The notes beneath the pieces were generated by a model, which had not been told where the DNA came from, made no database searches, and was given only the letters and a program-made list of their open reading frames with translations. Shown here one piece after another: positions 16,216 through 25,076 of a stretch of 64,000 nucleotides of DNA. How positions within the stretch are numbered: the stretch's first letter is position 1; every line of letters begins with the position of its first letter. Origin of the DNA: a virus; the IMG/VR virus record IMGVR_UViG_3300025141_010453, positions 1-64,000 of that record; one strand, 5' to 3'. Position numbers and translations under genes: made by a program.

Positions 16216-17286
16216 ATGGCATTTTTTACCCGAGTAGATTATAGTAGACAATTAAGACAAAGTGGAGATACTACTGGTATTTTTTCTGGCTCTTCTACAT
16301 TTGAACAAAATGTAACGATTGGTTCAGGATTAACTGTTGGTAACGGTATTACTGGTTGTGGTGATTTTATGGTCTATAAATGTAAGGCTGAGGGACCATG
16401 GGAAGAGATGCAAGGTGGTTGTTGTTATACTGCATGTAGTACTGGTTATACTTTTATGGTTGCCCCTTATTCTGCAACCTCTGCGTCATGTATGGTAACC
16501 ATAACACCATTTTCTGCAATAACAGGTTATAGTGCAGTTCTTGCGATTGGTCAGGCCCCAATCCCTCCGTTAAGTGGAACAAATAGTGCTTTATCTATTA
16601 ATCCAGGAATTAGTGCGAGTACAGTACAAATAGCTAAATTAGGCCTTGTAGATGCTGGTTTAGTAGGCGGTGTGGTTGATTTGCAAATAGATGAAAATGG
16701 TAATGTAGTAAAAGGAGCTTCTTCTTCCTTAAGATATAAACATCACTTAAGACCAATAAATAAAAATAGATATGATACATTATTAGACCTTAAATCTTAC
16801 TTTTTTAAATATAGAGCAACCGGAATGGACGGTTTTGGCTTAATTGCTGAAGAATTACATGACTTAGGTTTTACTGAATTGGTCCTATATGACGGTAAAG
16901 GTAGGCCCGATAATATTGATTATAAACTTTTAGGGGTTGCTTTATTAAATCTTATACAAAATTTATATAAAGATGGTGTTAATTTATATTATGAACCTAC
17001 TAGTGAAACCGATACCAAAACAAAAGTTATAAAAGAAGACTATATTTCGGATGGTGAACATTTATTAGTAGTAACTAAAGAATGTAAAATAACATTGAAT
17101 TCAAATAAAGATAAAAAAATAAAAATAAAATCTTTATCTAATATAGAAATATTTCCAGATATTGGATTAATAGATAGTAAGTGGGAGTCTCTAAAATTAG
17201 ATGGTGATAGTTGTGTTGAATTTGCATTTGTAGAGGAGCTAGACTGTTGGGTGATTGTTGGTTCAGATGGTCTAAAGCAAAGTTAA
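16216..17286 (+). CDS. Fiber protein with Peptidase_S74 intramolecular chaperone domain
   Basis: Protein of 356 residues. Residues 1-165 are a Gly/Ser/Thr-rich fiber-like part (TFEQNVTIGSGLTVGNGI). An S74 domain at about 168-252 shows the catalytic-type SLRYK motif (Ser171, Lys175), GFGLIAEELH and the terminal DYKLLGVALLNLIQNL. Such domains trimerise fibers and then cut themselves off. Unusually, about 100 residues follow it (NLYYEPTSETD to the end, with a WVIVGSDG ending), forming a beta-rich extension. It is cotranscribed with the gp13-like gene. Its 3' end overlaps the 3' end of gp43 on the other strand by 15 nt. It might be a head, neck or tail fiber. Confidence 0.72.
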   Translation: MAFFTRVDYSRQLRQSGDTTGIFSGSSTFEQNVTIGSGLTVGNGITGCGDFMVYKCKAEGPWEEMQGGCCYTACSTGYTFMVAPYSATSASCMVTITPFSAITGYSAVLAIGQAPIPPLSGTNSALSINPGISASTVQIAKLGLVDAGLVGGVVDLQIDENGNVVKGASSSLRYKHHLRPINKNRYDTLLDLKSYFFKYRATGMDGFGLIAEELHDLGFTELVLYDGKGRPDNIDYKLLGVALLNLIQNLYKDGVNLYYEPTSETDTKTKVIKEDYISDGEHLLVVTKECKITLNSNKDKKIKIKSLSNIEIFPDIGLIDSKWESLKLDGDSCVEFAFVEELDCWVIVGSDGLKQS

Positions 17287-19983
17287 TTCTTTTATAAAAT
17301 AGTCTTCACTTAAATTCACACTCTTCCAATATTCTGTTTCTTCTGGTGATAGTGTAAGTATTTCTTCTAAAGAATCCTGGTCTCCTTCTTTTCTTGATAG
17401 CCCATTTATTAATTTACATTGTGTTTTTGTATAATATTCTCTATCTTCTGGTTTTTTCTGTAGTAGGCTGTCTCTAACCTCTGGTTTAAAACAAACTAAT
17501 AATGGTTCTATTCTTTTATTAAATGTAGAAATATACCTAGGAACATTATATTCTCCTTTCATTCCATTTTCTAAATCATTTTCTTCTATTAAATAAGAAT
17601 TTAAAACCACTTCTTCTGTTCCATCTTTTTTCTTTTTTCTTTGTACATCTCCATGTGACATTGCTGTACCATTGTTAACATAATAAATTGTGTCCCCTAG
17701 AGAAACTGGGATATTATTTTTAATAACAAGTTCCATATGTGCTTGTCTTGCCATCAAATTACCAGCTTTTGTACGTTGTCCACATCTTTTTTTATAAGAT
17801 TCAATAGTTTGTTTTATCCTTGCTTTATTAGCGATATTAGCTAATAAAATATCTCTATTATAAATTCTAGTTAAATACTCATAATAATATTCTATAAACT
17901 CGTCACCTTTTCCTTCTAAAAGCAACCTTAAACCCTTATCTATAAATTCTTCTAGGTAACCCTGAATCTTCTTAGATTTAATTGAGTTCCCCGTTAACTT
18001 AACTGACCCATTAGGTAATAAGAGAGCGTAATTTTTTCTTGCTATATTAATACACGCTGGCCATTGCCCATCACTATCTAACCCCATTTCATCTCTCATA
18101 AATAAATCATTATACTCTGCAACATCCGCTTCAGTACCTATATATAATTTATGTTTTTCTACTAACTCATTATTACCAATACCAATATACTCTCTTTCTT
18201 CTACATCTTGTGGGCAAGAAAAATTTACCCCATCTGTATCCATCACTAATGGGTCATATCCTTTTTCCCTAAAAAACTTAACCATTTGACGTAAATATTG
18301 TCTTGCGGTACATGTAACTTTTTCTCCCATATTCATATCCCCCCATGGAAAAACTTGTGGTGCTGAAAGTGAGCCAAACATTGAATTTATGAAAATCTTA
18401 ATCGGTAGTTGTTTTCTTCCAAAATCCTCTGATTTCTTTTTATCTTTATCAAAATATTGTGAAGCTAAATTTTTATATTTAATTCTGGTATCTCTAAAAT
18501 ATTTTAACATTCCTTTCATAGCTTCAGTAATGTCACAGTCTGGAAAAACATTATGAACTAACTGAATGGATGGGTATAGAGAACTAAAATCTAATTTTAA
18601 AACGTTAGTAGAATAGCCTATTTTAACTAGTCTAGATAGTCCCCCAACAAAAGGTCTTTTATGGTCTTTTTCTGGAATAGCTAAACCTTTGTGATAAGAC
18701 CAAGCTAACATTAACATTTTCCATAATGTAGCTGTACCCATTGTAGAAACTCTTTCATAAGATGTAGGTACCATACTTGCAAGTAAAAACGAAGCTTGAT
18801 TAAATTGGCCGTCTACTTCCATGGTCTCCCATAAATCATCCATCAAATATAGTTCTACAATTTCTGCTCCCCCTACTTTTTTATATACTTTAGGGAATCT
18901 TTTATCAAGATTATATAATCCGTCGGAACCCACTAATTTATATTTGCCATTTTCAACATTTAAATAGAATTCCTTATTTTCTTTATAGGTGGAAGAAATC
19001 TTATCCCCATCTACATATACTCGATTTGGTTTGTGTGATTTAGAGAATTGTGTTATATATTTTAATCCCCAACTTTTTATTTCAGAATTAATAGTTTGTG
19101 CACGCCTTACAGCGTGAGCTATGTCTAAAGAATTATATCCCCATATCTTTATTTGTTTATATTTTTCAATTTCAGCTCCTAATTTTAATACCCCCTCATT
19201 AATTTTATAACCTTCATTAGGGTTAAGTGTTTTAAACTGGGTGGTGTCCATCTGTAAAATATCAGCTCTTTTAAATAACCAGTTCCAGTCAAAGTTTGAT
19301 GAATTGTACCCACCTATAAGTGTTGGCTTTAAATTATTTATTATTTCAAAAAATTCATATATAGCTTCCGACTCTTCTAAATCATTATCATCAATTTCTA
19401 TAACTTTCTCAAACCCTCTATTATCTTTCATACCAATCATAAAGATTCTTCCATCTTCTGGATTTAAAGCAGTAGTCTCTAAATCAAAAACAAATCTATG
19501 TATATCATTATATTCTTTAAATCCTTTAAATAATCTTTTTTCTTTTTGTACTAGATATTGTTCTATAGGTGGTAAAATCATAATAACATCTCTATTTTCA
19601 CTATCCCATGGATTTAATCCTCCTTGTCTAAAAAATGCTACTAAATCTCTATATGTTTTTGTTGTTTTTATTAAATAAGTTAAACCATTATTTAATCTTT
19701 TATCATCTCCAGTATATAATTTTTCTATTAATATACCATGCTTAGATATAGCTTCTTTCTGAGCCTCTTTATTGCCACTATAAAAGTTTTTCTTACTTAA
19801 ATCACCCACCCAACAAAATGGAATAAATGTGTCAGATTCAATAATTTTACCCTTTTCTGGGTCTTCTTTTATTTTATAAATTTTACTAGTTCGCCATCCA
19901 TATTCTAATGCTACAATATATTTTTCAGGGTCATTACCATGTAAAAAAATTTGTATTTCTTCTGTTGTAGCTTTTTCTATCAT
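17272..19983 (-). CDS. 43: DNA polymerase gp43 (family B)
   Basis: Product of 903 residues (T4 gp43 has 898), the replicative polymerase with 3'-5' exonuclease. Exo I is FDLET (Asp167, Glu169) and Exo II is GGYNSSNFDWNWL (about 224-236). Polymerase motif A is DFSSLYPS (465-472), motif B is the segment from Lys529 through NSMFGS, and motif C is DTDG (582-585). All catalytic acids are present. A host-type promoter lies 33-63 nt upstream, fitting early expression. It stands alone between late virion genes, and its 3' end overlaps the opposing fiber gene with no terminator seen. Confidence 0.96.
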   Translation of the reverse strand: MIEKATTEEIQIFLHGNDPEKYIVALEYGWRTSKIYKIKEDPEKGKIIESDTFIPFCWVGDLSKKNFYSGNKEAQKEAISKHGILIEKLYTGDDKRLNNGLTYLIKTTKTYRDLVAFFRQGGLNPWDSENRDVIMILPPIEQYLVQKEKRLFKGFKEYNDIHRFVFDLETTALNPEDGRIFMIGMKDNRGFEKVIEIDDNDLEESEAIYEFFEIINNLKPTLIGGYNSSNFDWNWLFKRADILQMDTTQFKTLNPNEGYKINEGVLKLGAEIEKYKQIKIWGYNSLDIAHAVRRAQTINSEIKSWGLKYITQFSKSHKPNRVYVDGDKISSTYKENKEFYLNVENGKYKLVGSDGLYNLDKRFPKVYKKVGGAEIVELYLMDDLWETMEVDGQFNQASFLLASMVPTSYERVSTMGTATLWKMLMLAWSYHKGLAIPEKDHKRPFVGGLSRLVKIGYSTNVLKLDFSSLYPSIQLVHNVFPDCDITEAMKGMLKYFRDTRIKYKNLASQYFDKDKKKSEDFGRKQLPIKIFINSMFGSLSAPQVFPWGDMNMGEKVTCTARQYLRQMVKFFREKGYDPLVMDTDGVNFSCPQDVEEREYIGIGNNELVEKHKLYIGTEADVAEYNDLFMRDEMGLDSDGQWPACINIARKNYALLLPNGSVKLTGNSIKSKKIQGYLEEFIDKGLRLLLEGKGDEFIEYYYEYLTRIYNRDILLANIANKARIKQTIESYKKRCGQRTKAGNLMARQAHMELVIKNNIPVSLGDTIYYVNNGTAMSHGDVQRKKKKDGTEEVVLNSYLIEENDLENGMKGEYNVPRYISTFNKRIEPLLVCFKPEVRDSLLQKKPEDREYYTKTQCKLINGLSRKEGDQDSLEEILTLSPEETEYWKSVNLSEDYFIKELTLL

Positions 19984-20015
19984 ATTCTCTGCATTTAATT
20001 TTTCGTGATTACCTA

Positions 20016-20046
20016 CAAAGATAAGTAAAGAATTTTAAGTAATCAA
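20016..20046 (-). promoter_or_regulatory. Bacteroidota-type promoter TTG-N20-TATCTTTG for gp43
   Basis: On the minus strand TTG (20044-20046) and TATCTTTG (20016-20023) are exactly 20 nt apart. The -7 box and flanks (ACTTATCTTTGTAG) are identical to the lipoprotein promoter at 4621-4633. The predicted leader is about 27 nt, A-rich, with no Shine-Dalgarno. Confidence 0.7.
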
Positions 20047-20050
20047 TAAA

Positions 20051-20446
20051 TTAACAAGGTTGGATACAGGGTTGCCCTATAAAAGATTCGGATATATTAA
20101 TAAATAAATCTTCTCGGATTGGGACTATCAATTCTGAGCAATTCTGTTCATGAAAATATACAACAAATTGCCCTTCAAATCTACCTGATTTATTAACATC
20201 TCTAGATTTCCATTTATAATATATATAATATTCTACTGGTGAATTTACCGAAGTGGGTGTTTTAGCGACTATATAAGCACGGGCATTTAATATTTTAGGA
20301 ATCCCAGTTTCCACGTCTTTCATTGCGAAGTATATACTTGAATTTGCTAGTTTATCGTGAAAGTTCTGAAAATCGTTTCTTCCATCCTGAACTAATTGCA
20401 TCTTAAGTATTGGTTCTACTGAGTTTTTCCTAATAAAAAATTCCAT
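20051..20446 (-). CDS. Small beta-sandwich virion protein (BppU-like N-domain style)
   Basis: Protein of 131 residues. The layout SIYFAMKDVETGIPKILNARAY, followed by YYIYYKWKSRDVNKSGRFEG and a terminal LIVPIREDLFINI, resembles the immunoglobulin-like N-terminal domains of phage receptor-binding baseplate proteins (BppU type), where a modifiable polynomial-like strand order is typical. It is the second gene after the large adhesin-like gene but has its own late motif. It probably connects or decorates a fiber. This is a family guess by pattern. Confidence 0.4.
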   Translation of the reverse strand: MEFFIRKNSVEPILKMQLVQDGRNDFQNFHDKLANSSIYFAMKDVETGIPKILNARAYIVAKTPTSVNSPVEYYIYYKWKSRDVNKSGRFEGQFVVYFHEQNCSELIVPIREDLFINISESFIGQPCIQPC

Positions 20447-20461
20447 ATATTATCTTTTATT

Positions 20462-20469
20462 TATAAATA
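20462..20469 (-). promoter_or_regulatory. Late promoter motif TATTTATA
   Basis: Perfect octamer 15 nt before the ATG at 20446. The sequence TATTTATAAATA here also contains the T4-type TATAAATA in the same direction. Confidence 0.55.
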
Positions 20470-20478
20470 TCATTCCTA

Positions 20479-22968
20479 CTAGTTATGACTACATCCTGTA
20501 CAACAGTCATCACAATTATTTGCTCCACCAGCAAATACGGTTAAATTATTAACACCTCCGGTAGCACCAAAAAACGGTACGTATGAACTTGGTGCGAGTG
20601 TCTGCACCCCAACATATTCATAACATGAATATAAAACTGACCCATTATTTTGCGTTACAGCTCTTTGAACTACTGTTCCTATAGGTGGTGAACCTATAAG
20701 TTGGTAGTAATCTGCTGATGCTGCCTCAGTACTGGGAAAACTATCACTTAGTATAGTAACTGGGTACCCAGCAAGTATATATCCTGGTACAGGGTTGGGG
20801 CCTTGACAGGCTTTATAGACATGTATGGTAACTGAATTGGTAACAACTGGTTCACTTGAACCGTTATAGCCACAATCAGTACAACCTTTATTACAATTTT
20901 TACATTCTTCACAATCAATTAAGCTATATCTGTCTTTATTGATTAAGAAATTATGATAAATTTCATCTGGGGTTAATGGTTTTATATAATACATCATTTG
21001 TGAAATACCTCCAACAAACGTACCAGCAAAAAATTGATTTAACATCATTTGGTCGGGCGGTAAATTCTTATGGGTCATCGTACCTCCACTACAATCTGGC
21101 ATTAAATTTTCTCTAAGTCCGAATGTTCCTCCACCCCAAGACATATTATATGCAACACCAACTTGTGTTTGTTTATTGGTATTTAATTGTCTAGGTATTA
21201 TTTCTTCATAGTTTTCTACTTTATGAACTCTTCTTCCATTAACATAAAAACTTAAAGTACCTAGTCTATATTCTTTTTCTTCAAACCAACTTTGTATTTG
21301 TGCTCCATGACAGTTAAAATCAAAATAAGCGTCTTCTATAAATCTTGGGTATTCATCTTTACATGGTTTAGTTTCTGGTGTTGGGTTAACTGGGTCACAC
21401 CCAAATGGCCCGGCAGTACTCGCTGCATGGCTACCATATCTTTCAAACTTATCAGTTCTAATTTTAACTAAATCATTAACACCACCATTATTATATATTT
21501 CACAATCTTCCAAATAAAGATTTCTATCAAATACAATATCTATCTGAACCCATATTTCCTTACAATTTCCGCTTTGTGTTATAAATTTACAAATAGGTTC
21601 AGAATAACTTTCTTCAATTACATAATCACAATTAAATGTTTTACCTGTATTACAAGTTTCACCAGTGGTCACACACTCTCCGGTATATCTAATCGTTCTA
21701 TACCCTATTCTCATATCATCAGTAAGTCTAACACCTAAAGCGTTACTATAGACATCATATCTACAATCAGGAGATTTATTTTGTTGTGCTAGGGGAACTG
21801 CTTTTTCTTCTGTATTACAACATCCTGTAATTCCAGTTAGTGTAGTGCACCCGGACCCTGTTAAATCCAACACTAGGCCAGACCAAAAACTAGAAGCACT
21901 ATAGAGTGAACTAGCAAAATATTTATCCTCTGCCCTTACACCTTTATAAAAGAAAAATCCTGAGGTACTTGAAGTAATGGGATAATCCATACCAGTTCCA
22001 TTATACGAACTATAATTTAATGTGTGTATTGGTTGGTCATTCATTGCAGAACCTAAAGGGCTACAGAAAGTGGTAGCACTTCCGAAATTTATAGAACTTG
22101 CAGTAGTGGCACTATATATTCTATTCCATCCACTAGCATTATAACAACTCCCATAATAACCACAAATTACACTATTATCTCCAACTGCTGTACAACACTT
22201 ATCCTCTACTTTACATATACTATCACTTATTGTAGTTAGTTTTAAATAAGTTTCAAAACTCCATCCTTTATTTGGTCGTGTAGGTAATACTTCATATGGG
22301 TAACCATATAATTTATAAAATCCTTGGTAAAATCCACCTTTTAGTTCTTGGTAATACCCTGATGCGTCAGATGCATTAAGAATACTGGTATCCGTATACC
22401 ATTCGTTGATGGCTCCCGTAGTAGGGAATCCAAATGCTTTTACTTGGTGCATTTTAAACCTTTTATCATAAGATGATTTATCAAACTGATTCCAGTAAGG
22501 TGAGTCAGTAGGTATGTCACACCATAACTCTATGCACGCACCAGAGGCAACATCTTGTTCAGTAAATAAACCATTATCGGTTGCTGTCCATGCAGCGTCA
22601 CAAACCTCATAATACCCAGGAGAAACATCATAAGGACAATCACAACAAGACTTTGCTTTAGACCAACTATTCTTACTTAAAACCATAAATGATGTATACC
22701 CCGTATTAGAGTTATAATCTGAGGTATTTCCTGTTGGGTACTGAAATGCACATGTTGTGGTAGGTTGTGTAGAACAGTCTGTATCAGCAAGGTCAATCCA
22801 TACTGGAAGTATGTCACCATTATTATAAGCAGTAATACCAGTCGACCAAACTACATCCGTATTAAAGTCTTTTTCGTCAGACGCTAAAAATAAATCATAA
22901 TATTCACTATAATTAATTTTACTATCTAATCTATTGAAATAAAAATTATTTAAATTTTGTGTTCCCAT
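20479..22968 (-). CDS. Large cysteine-rich virion adhesin/fiber, lectin-like
   Basis: Protein of 829 residues, aromatic-, Ser/Thr- and Cys-rich with no signal peptide. Segments GWSFETYLKL and GTLSFYVNGRRVHKVENYEE look like concanavalin/laminin-G type carbohydrate-binding sandwiches. The middle carries many CC and CxxC pairs. Near the C-terminus a dense cluster (DCEECKNCNKGCTDCGYNG, about residues 693-711) and the end CDDCCTGCSHN could bind metal. A host-recognition or virion-surface role is likely; the exact position is unknown. It is a late gene, with the motif 5 nt from the ATG. Confidence 0.55.
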   Translation of the reverse strand: MGTQNLNNFYFNRLDSKINYSEYYDLFLASDEKDFNTDVVWSTGITAYNNGDILPVWIDLADTDCSTQPTTTCAFQYPTGNTSDYNSNTGYTSFMVLSKNSWSKAKSCCDCPYDVSPGYYEVCDAAWTATDNGLFTEQDVASGACIELWCDIPTDSPYWNQFDKSSYDKRFKMHQVKAFGFPTTGAINEWYTDTSILNASDASGYYQELKGGFYQGFYKLYGYPYEVLPTRPNKGWSFETYLKLTTISDSICKVEDKCCTAVGDNSVICGYYGSCYNASGWNRIYSATTASSINFGSATTFCSPLGSAMNDQPIHTLNYSSYNGTGMDYPITSSTSGFFFYKGVRAEDKYFASSLYSASSFWSGLVLDLTGSGCTTLTGITGCCNTEEKAVPLAQQNKSPDCRYDVYSNALGVRLTDDMRIGYRTIRYTGECVTTGETCNTGKTFNCDYVIEESYSEPICKFITQSGNCKEIWVQIDIVFDRNLYLEDCEIYNNGGVNDLVKIRTDKFERYGSHAASTAGPFGCDPVNPTPETKPCKDEYPRFIEDAYFDFNCHGAQIQSWFEEKEYRLGTLSFYVNGRRVHKVENYEEIIPRQLNTNKQTQVGVAYNMSWGGGTFGLRENLMPDCSGGTMTHKNLPPDQMMLNQFFAGTFVGGISQMMYYIKPLTPDEIYHNFLINKDRYSLIDCEECKNCNKGCTDCGYNGSSEPVVTNSVTIHVYKACQGPNPVPGYILAGYPVTILSDSFPSTEAASADYYQLIGSPPIGTVVQRAVTQNNGSVLYSCYEYVGVQTLAPSSYVPFFGATGGVNNLTVFAGGANNCDDCCTGCSHN

Positions 22969-22973
22969 GTATT

Positions 22974-22981
22974 AATAAATA
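22974..22981 (-). promoter_or_regulatory. Late promoter-like motif TATTTATT
   Basis: One mismatch, 5 nt before the ATG at 22968. It forms a divergent pair with the motif at 23000. Confidence 0.42.
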
Positions 22982-22999
22982 CTATTTGATTGGTTTAGA

Positions 23000-23007
23000 T
23001 ATTTATA
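23000..23007 (+). promoter_or_regulatory. Late promoter motif TATTTATA
   Basis: Perfect octamer 12 nt before the ATG at 23020, heading the five-gene unit to 25697. Confidence 0.55.
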
Positions 23008-23019
23008 TATAAAAGGAAA

Positions 23020-23862
23020 ATGAAAAGAACTGAAGCAATTACGTATGTTATTAACAAACTTAAAGTATTAAAAGAGGAACTAGGCGGTGGAAAAAGTATT
23101 TCACCTTTAAACTTTCTTACTTTATCTGAAATTTTTAAATTTCAAATAGAACCTAAATCACATCGATTTACCGCATTATGTCTAGACGAAGCTGCAAAAA
23201 TTAATAATGATGAAAAGCATTTAGAAATGATAAATAGTATATTGCAGGATGAGTTGGAGGGGGATGAAGATGATGGAGATGAAGATGCAGAAGAAGTTAA
23301 TGAATTATTAGATTTTGATGGTTCTATTCAAAGCAGTAAAATACCACCTGGTTCTGAAACTAATAAAACATTAAGTTCTAAAAAAACAACTGATGATGTT
23401 GTAAAAGCTACTAGTCAAGCTGGGACTTGGACTGGGGGTGGCCATTATTTTAAAAGATATTATGGGGAATCAGTAGAAGAACTTGGTGAACATGATATGA
23501 GTGAAGTTCTGGGGTTTGAGGATACTGAATTTAAAAATGCTGAAGATACTATAGAGTACTTTGAAAAAGAGCATGATATGGATGAAACAGAAGCTGCGGA
23601 AAGAGCGGAATCTATGGGTAAAACAAAAAATTTAGATGAACTGGGGCAACAAAGATTAACTGAAAAAGAAAGATTAAAAAAAATATCAGAAGATAGAGCC
23701 CGAAAGATGATTGAGGTCATATTGTCCAAAAAAGATGATGGGCATGAAATTTCTGATGGCAAAAATTCTTTATTAGACATTAAAATAAAACAACTATTAA
23801 AACTTGCTTCTGCGGACGAGATGTCGACTGAGGAATTAATTGATAAGATAAAATCATATTAA
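23020..23862 (+). CDS. Acidic helical protein of unknown function
   Basis: Protein of 280 residues. It starts with a leader-like helix (RTEAITYVINKLKVLKEELGG) followed by Gly-Gly, has an acidic run in the middle (DELEGDEDDGDEDAEEVNEL) and charged helices to the end (ARKMIEVILSKKDDGH). No catalytic motif is seen. It is the first gene of a late unit of small proteins and overlaps the next start by 1 nt (TAATG). Scaffold- or head-associated function is possible from composition and company only. Confidence 0.5.
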   Translation: MKRTEAITYVINKLKVLKEELGGGKSISPLNFLTLSEIFKFQIEPKSHRFTALCLDEAAKINNDEKHLEMINSILQDELEGDEDDGDEDAEEVNELLDFDGSIQSSKIPPGSETNKTLSSKKTTDDVVKATSQAGTWTGGGHYFKRYYGESVEELGEHDMSEVLGFEDTEFKNAEDTIEYFEKEHDMDETEAAERAESMGKTKNLDELGQQRLTEKERLKKISEDRARKMIEVILSKKDDGHEISDGKNSLLDIKIKQLLKLASADEMSTEELIDKIKSY

Positions 23863-24317
23863 TGAATAGTGATTTAAAAAATGATACTTACGTCTTACCC
23901 GACTCTATCTTAGATACCTTAATAACTAATTTAAAGTCTTTAAGTGTGGGGGATAAAGGATATGACAGATGTAAAAATATGGTTAGTGATGGTAGTTTAA
24001 CCTATCCTCAAGCAAAAAAGTTTAAACATGAATTAGAAAATGAACTAGAAGATGAAGATTATAATGTGGTTGGTGGGGATGATATATTAGATTTCATAAA
24101 TGATTCTTTAACTCATAGACGGGATGGTGTTCATCGTTCTAAAAAGATTAGACAAAATTCGGGTGAAGAAAATGTTTTTAAAAAACCCCATACTAAAGAT
24201 AAATCTAAAAACCCAACCAAGGTAAGAAAAATTAAAGTACAAAAAAATAGTGACGAGATACTTAATAATAGAGCTGTTTATGAAGAAATAGACAGAATAA
24301 AACAACTTATAAAATAA
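23862..24317 (+). CDS. Basic/charged protein of unknown function
   Basis: Protein of 151 residues, translationally coupled to the preceding gene by a 1-nt stop/start overlap. Helical N-terminus (DSILDTLITNLKSL), then a Lys/Arg-rich middle (KVRKIKVQKN). It ends with the short helix YEEIDRIKQLIK, a terminal motif similar in style to the leader helices elsewhere in this phage. Not recognised. Confidence 0.5.
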   Translation: MNSDLKNDTYVLPDSILDTLITNLKSLSVGDKGYDRCKNMVSDGSLTYPQAKKFKHELENELEDEDYNVVGGDDILDFINDSLTHRRDGVHRSKKIRQNSGEENVFKKPHTKDKSKNPTKVRKIKVQKNSDEILNNRAVYEEIDRIKQLIK

Positions 24318-24323
24318 ATAATT

Positions 24324-24665
24324 ATGGCAGATTTTAATCAAAAACAACCAGGTGAAAAATTAACCGAAGAATCAAAAAAATTACGAGAACAAATGTTAGT
24401 AAAAAATATTTATCCCGTAAGTGATAGTGAAGGATATAGTCCTAACCACCCTAATGCATTATCTGATGGTGATGATAAAGGTAAAGGTAATTCTATATAC
24501 TTAGGTGTTTATGGTGATGACATTGGTACTCGTACTGATATCATGGGTAATGGCGAATCTAATACGGGTAGGATTAATAATTTAAAAACCAACCTATATG
24601 ATAGAGATAATGAATATAGTGCAGGGAATATTGATTCTGGTGAAGGTTATAAACCACAACAATAG
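24324..24665 (+). CDS. Small hydrophilic protein of unknown function
   Basis: Protein of 113 residues, very hydrophilic, rich in Asp, Asn and Gly (DSEGYSPNHPNALSDGDDKG) and probably little structured. It lies 6 nt after its neighbour and 6 nt before the next gene in a late unit, so it is likely a minor virion or assembly protein. No family is recognised. Confidence 0.5.
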   Translation: MADFNQKQPGEKLTEESKKLREQMLVKNIYPVSDSEGYSPNHPNALSDGDDKGKGNSIYLGVYGDDIGTRTDIMGNGESNTGRINNLKTNLYDRDNEYSAGNIDSGEGYKPQQ

Positions 24666-24671
24666 TTAAAA

Positions 24672-25073
24672 ATGAAATTATTAGACTCATTAATAGAATT
24701 ATTAACCGAGAATGTTTCTAATGAAGTAATTAAAGACGCGATTACTAATAAACAGACTTGTGAGTTAAAGTATCTTGACGATGAAAAACTTCCTGAGGGA
24801 GCGCAAGCTAGAACTATTCAACCAGTAGCGTACGGTTATTCTCTAAAAGGTAACCCAGTAATCAGAGCATATCAAACTTCTGGCCCATCTTTAAAGGTAA
24901 ACAAAAAAGGTATCCCGTTACCAGATTGGAGATTATTTAGGGTAGATAAGGTTAAAAGTATGATACCTATGAAAGGTGATGATAGTTTATTCTTGACTTT
25001 TGCTGAGCCTCCCTTATATAACCCTGTAGGGGACAATTCTATGAATAGAATGATGTATAACTCAAAATTTTAA
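24672..25073 (+). CDS. WYL-like domain protein with leader helix
   Basis: Protein of 133 residues. The N-terminal helix (MKLLDSLIELLTEN) ends LTE, like the leader motif on other proteins here. The rest follows the WYL pattern: an initial helix (VIKDAITNKQTCELKYLDDE), a central R-x-I-Q-P strand (ARTIQPVAYGYS), then GNPVIRAYQTSGPS and WRLFRVDKVKSM. WYL domains usually bind nucleotides or nucleic acid in bacterial regulators. A free-standing one inside a late virion unit is unusual. There is no helix-turn-helix. The fold call is by pattern only. Confidence 0.55.
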   Translation: MKLLDSLIELLTENVSNEVIKDAITNKQTCELKYLDDEKLPEGAQARTIQPVAYGYSLKGNPVIRAYQTSGPSLKVNKKGIPLPDWRLFRVDKVKSMIPMKGDDSLFLTFAEPPLYNPVGDNSMNRMMYNSKF

Positions 25074-25076
25074 AAA

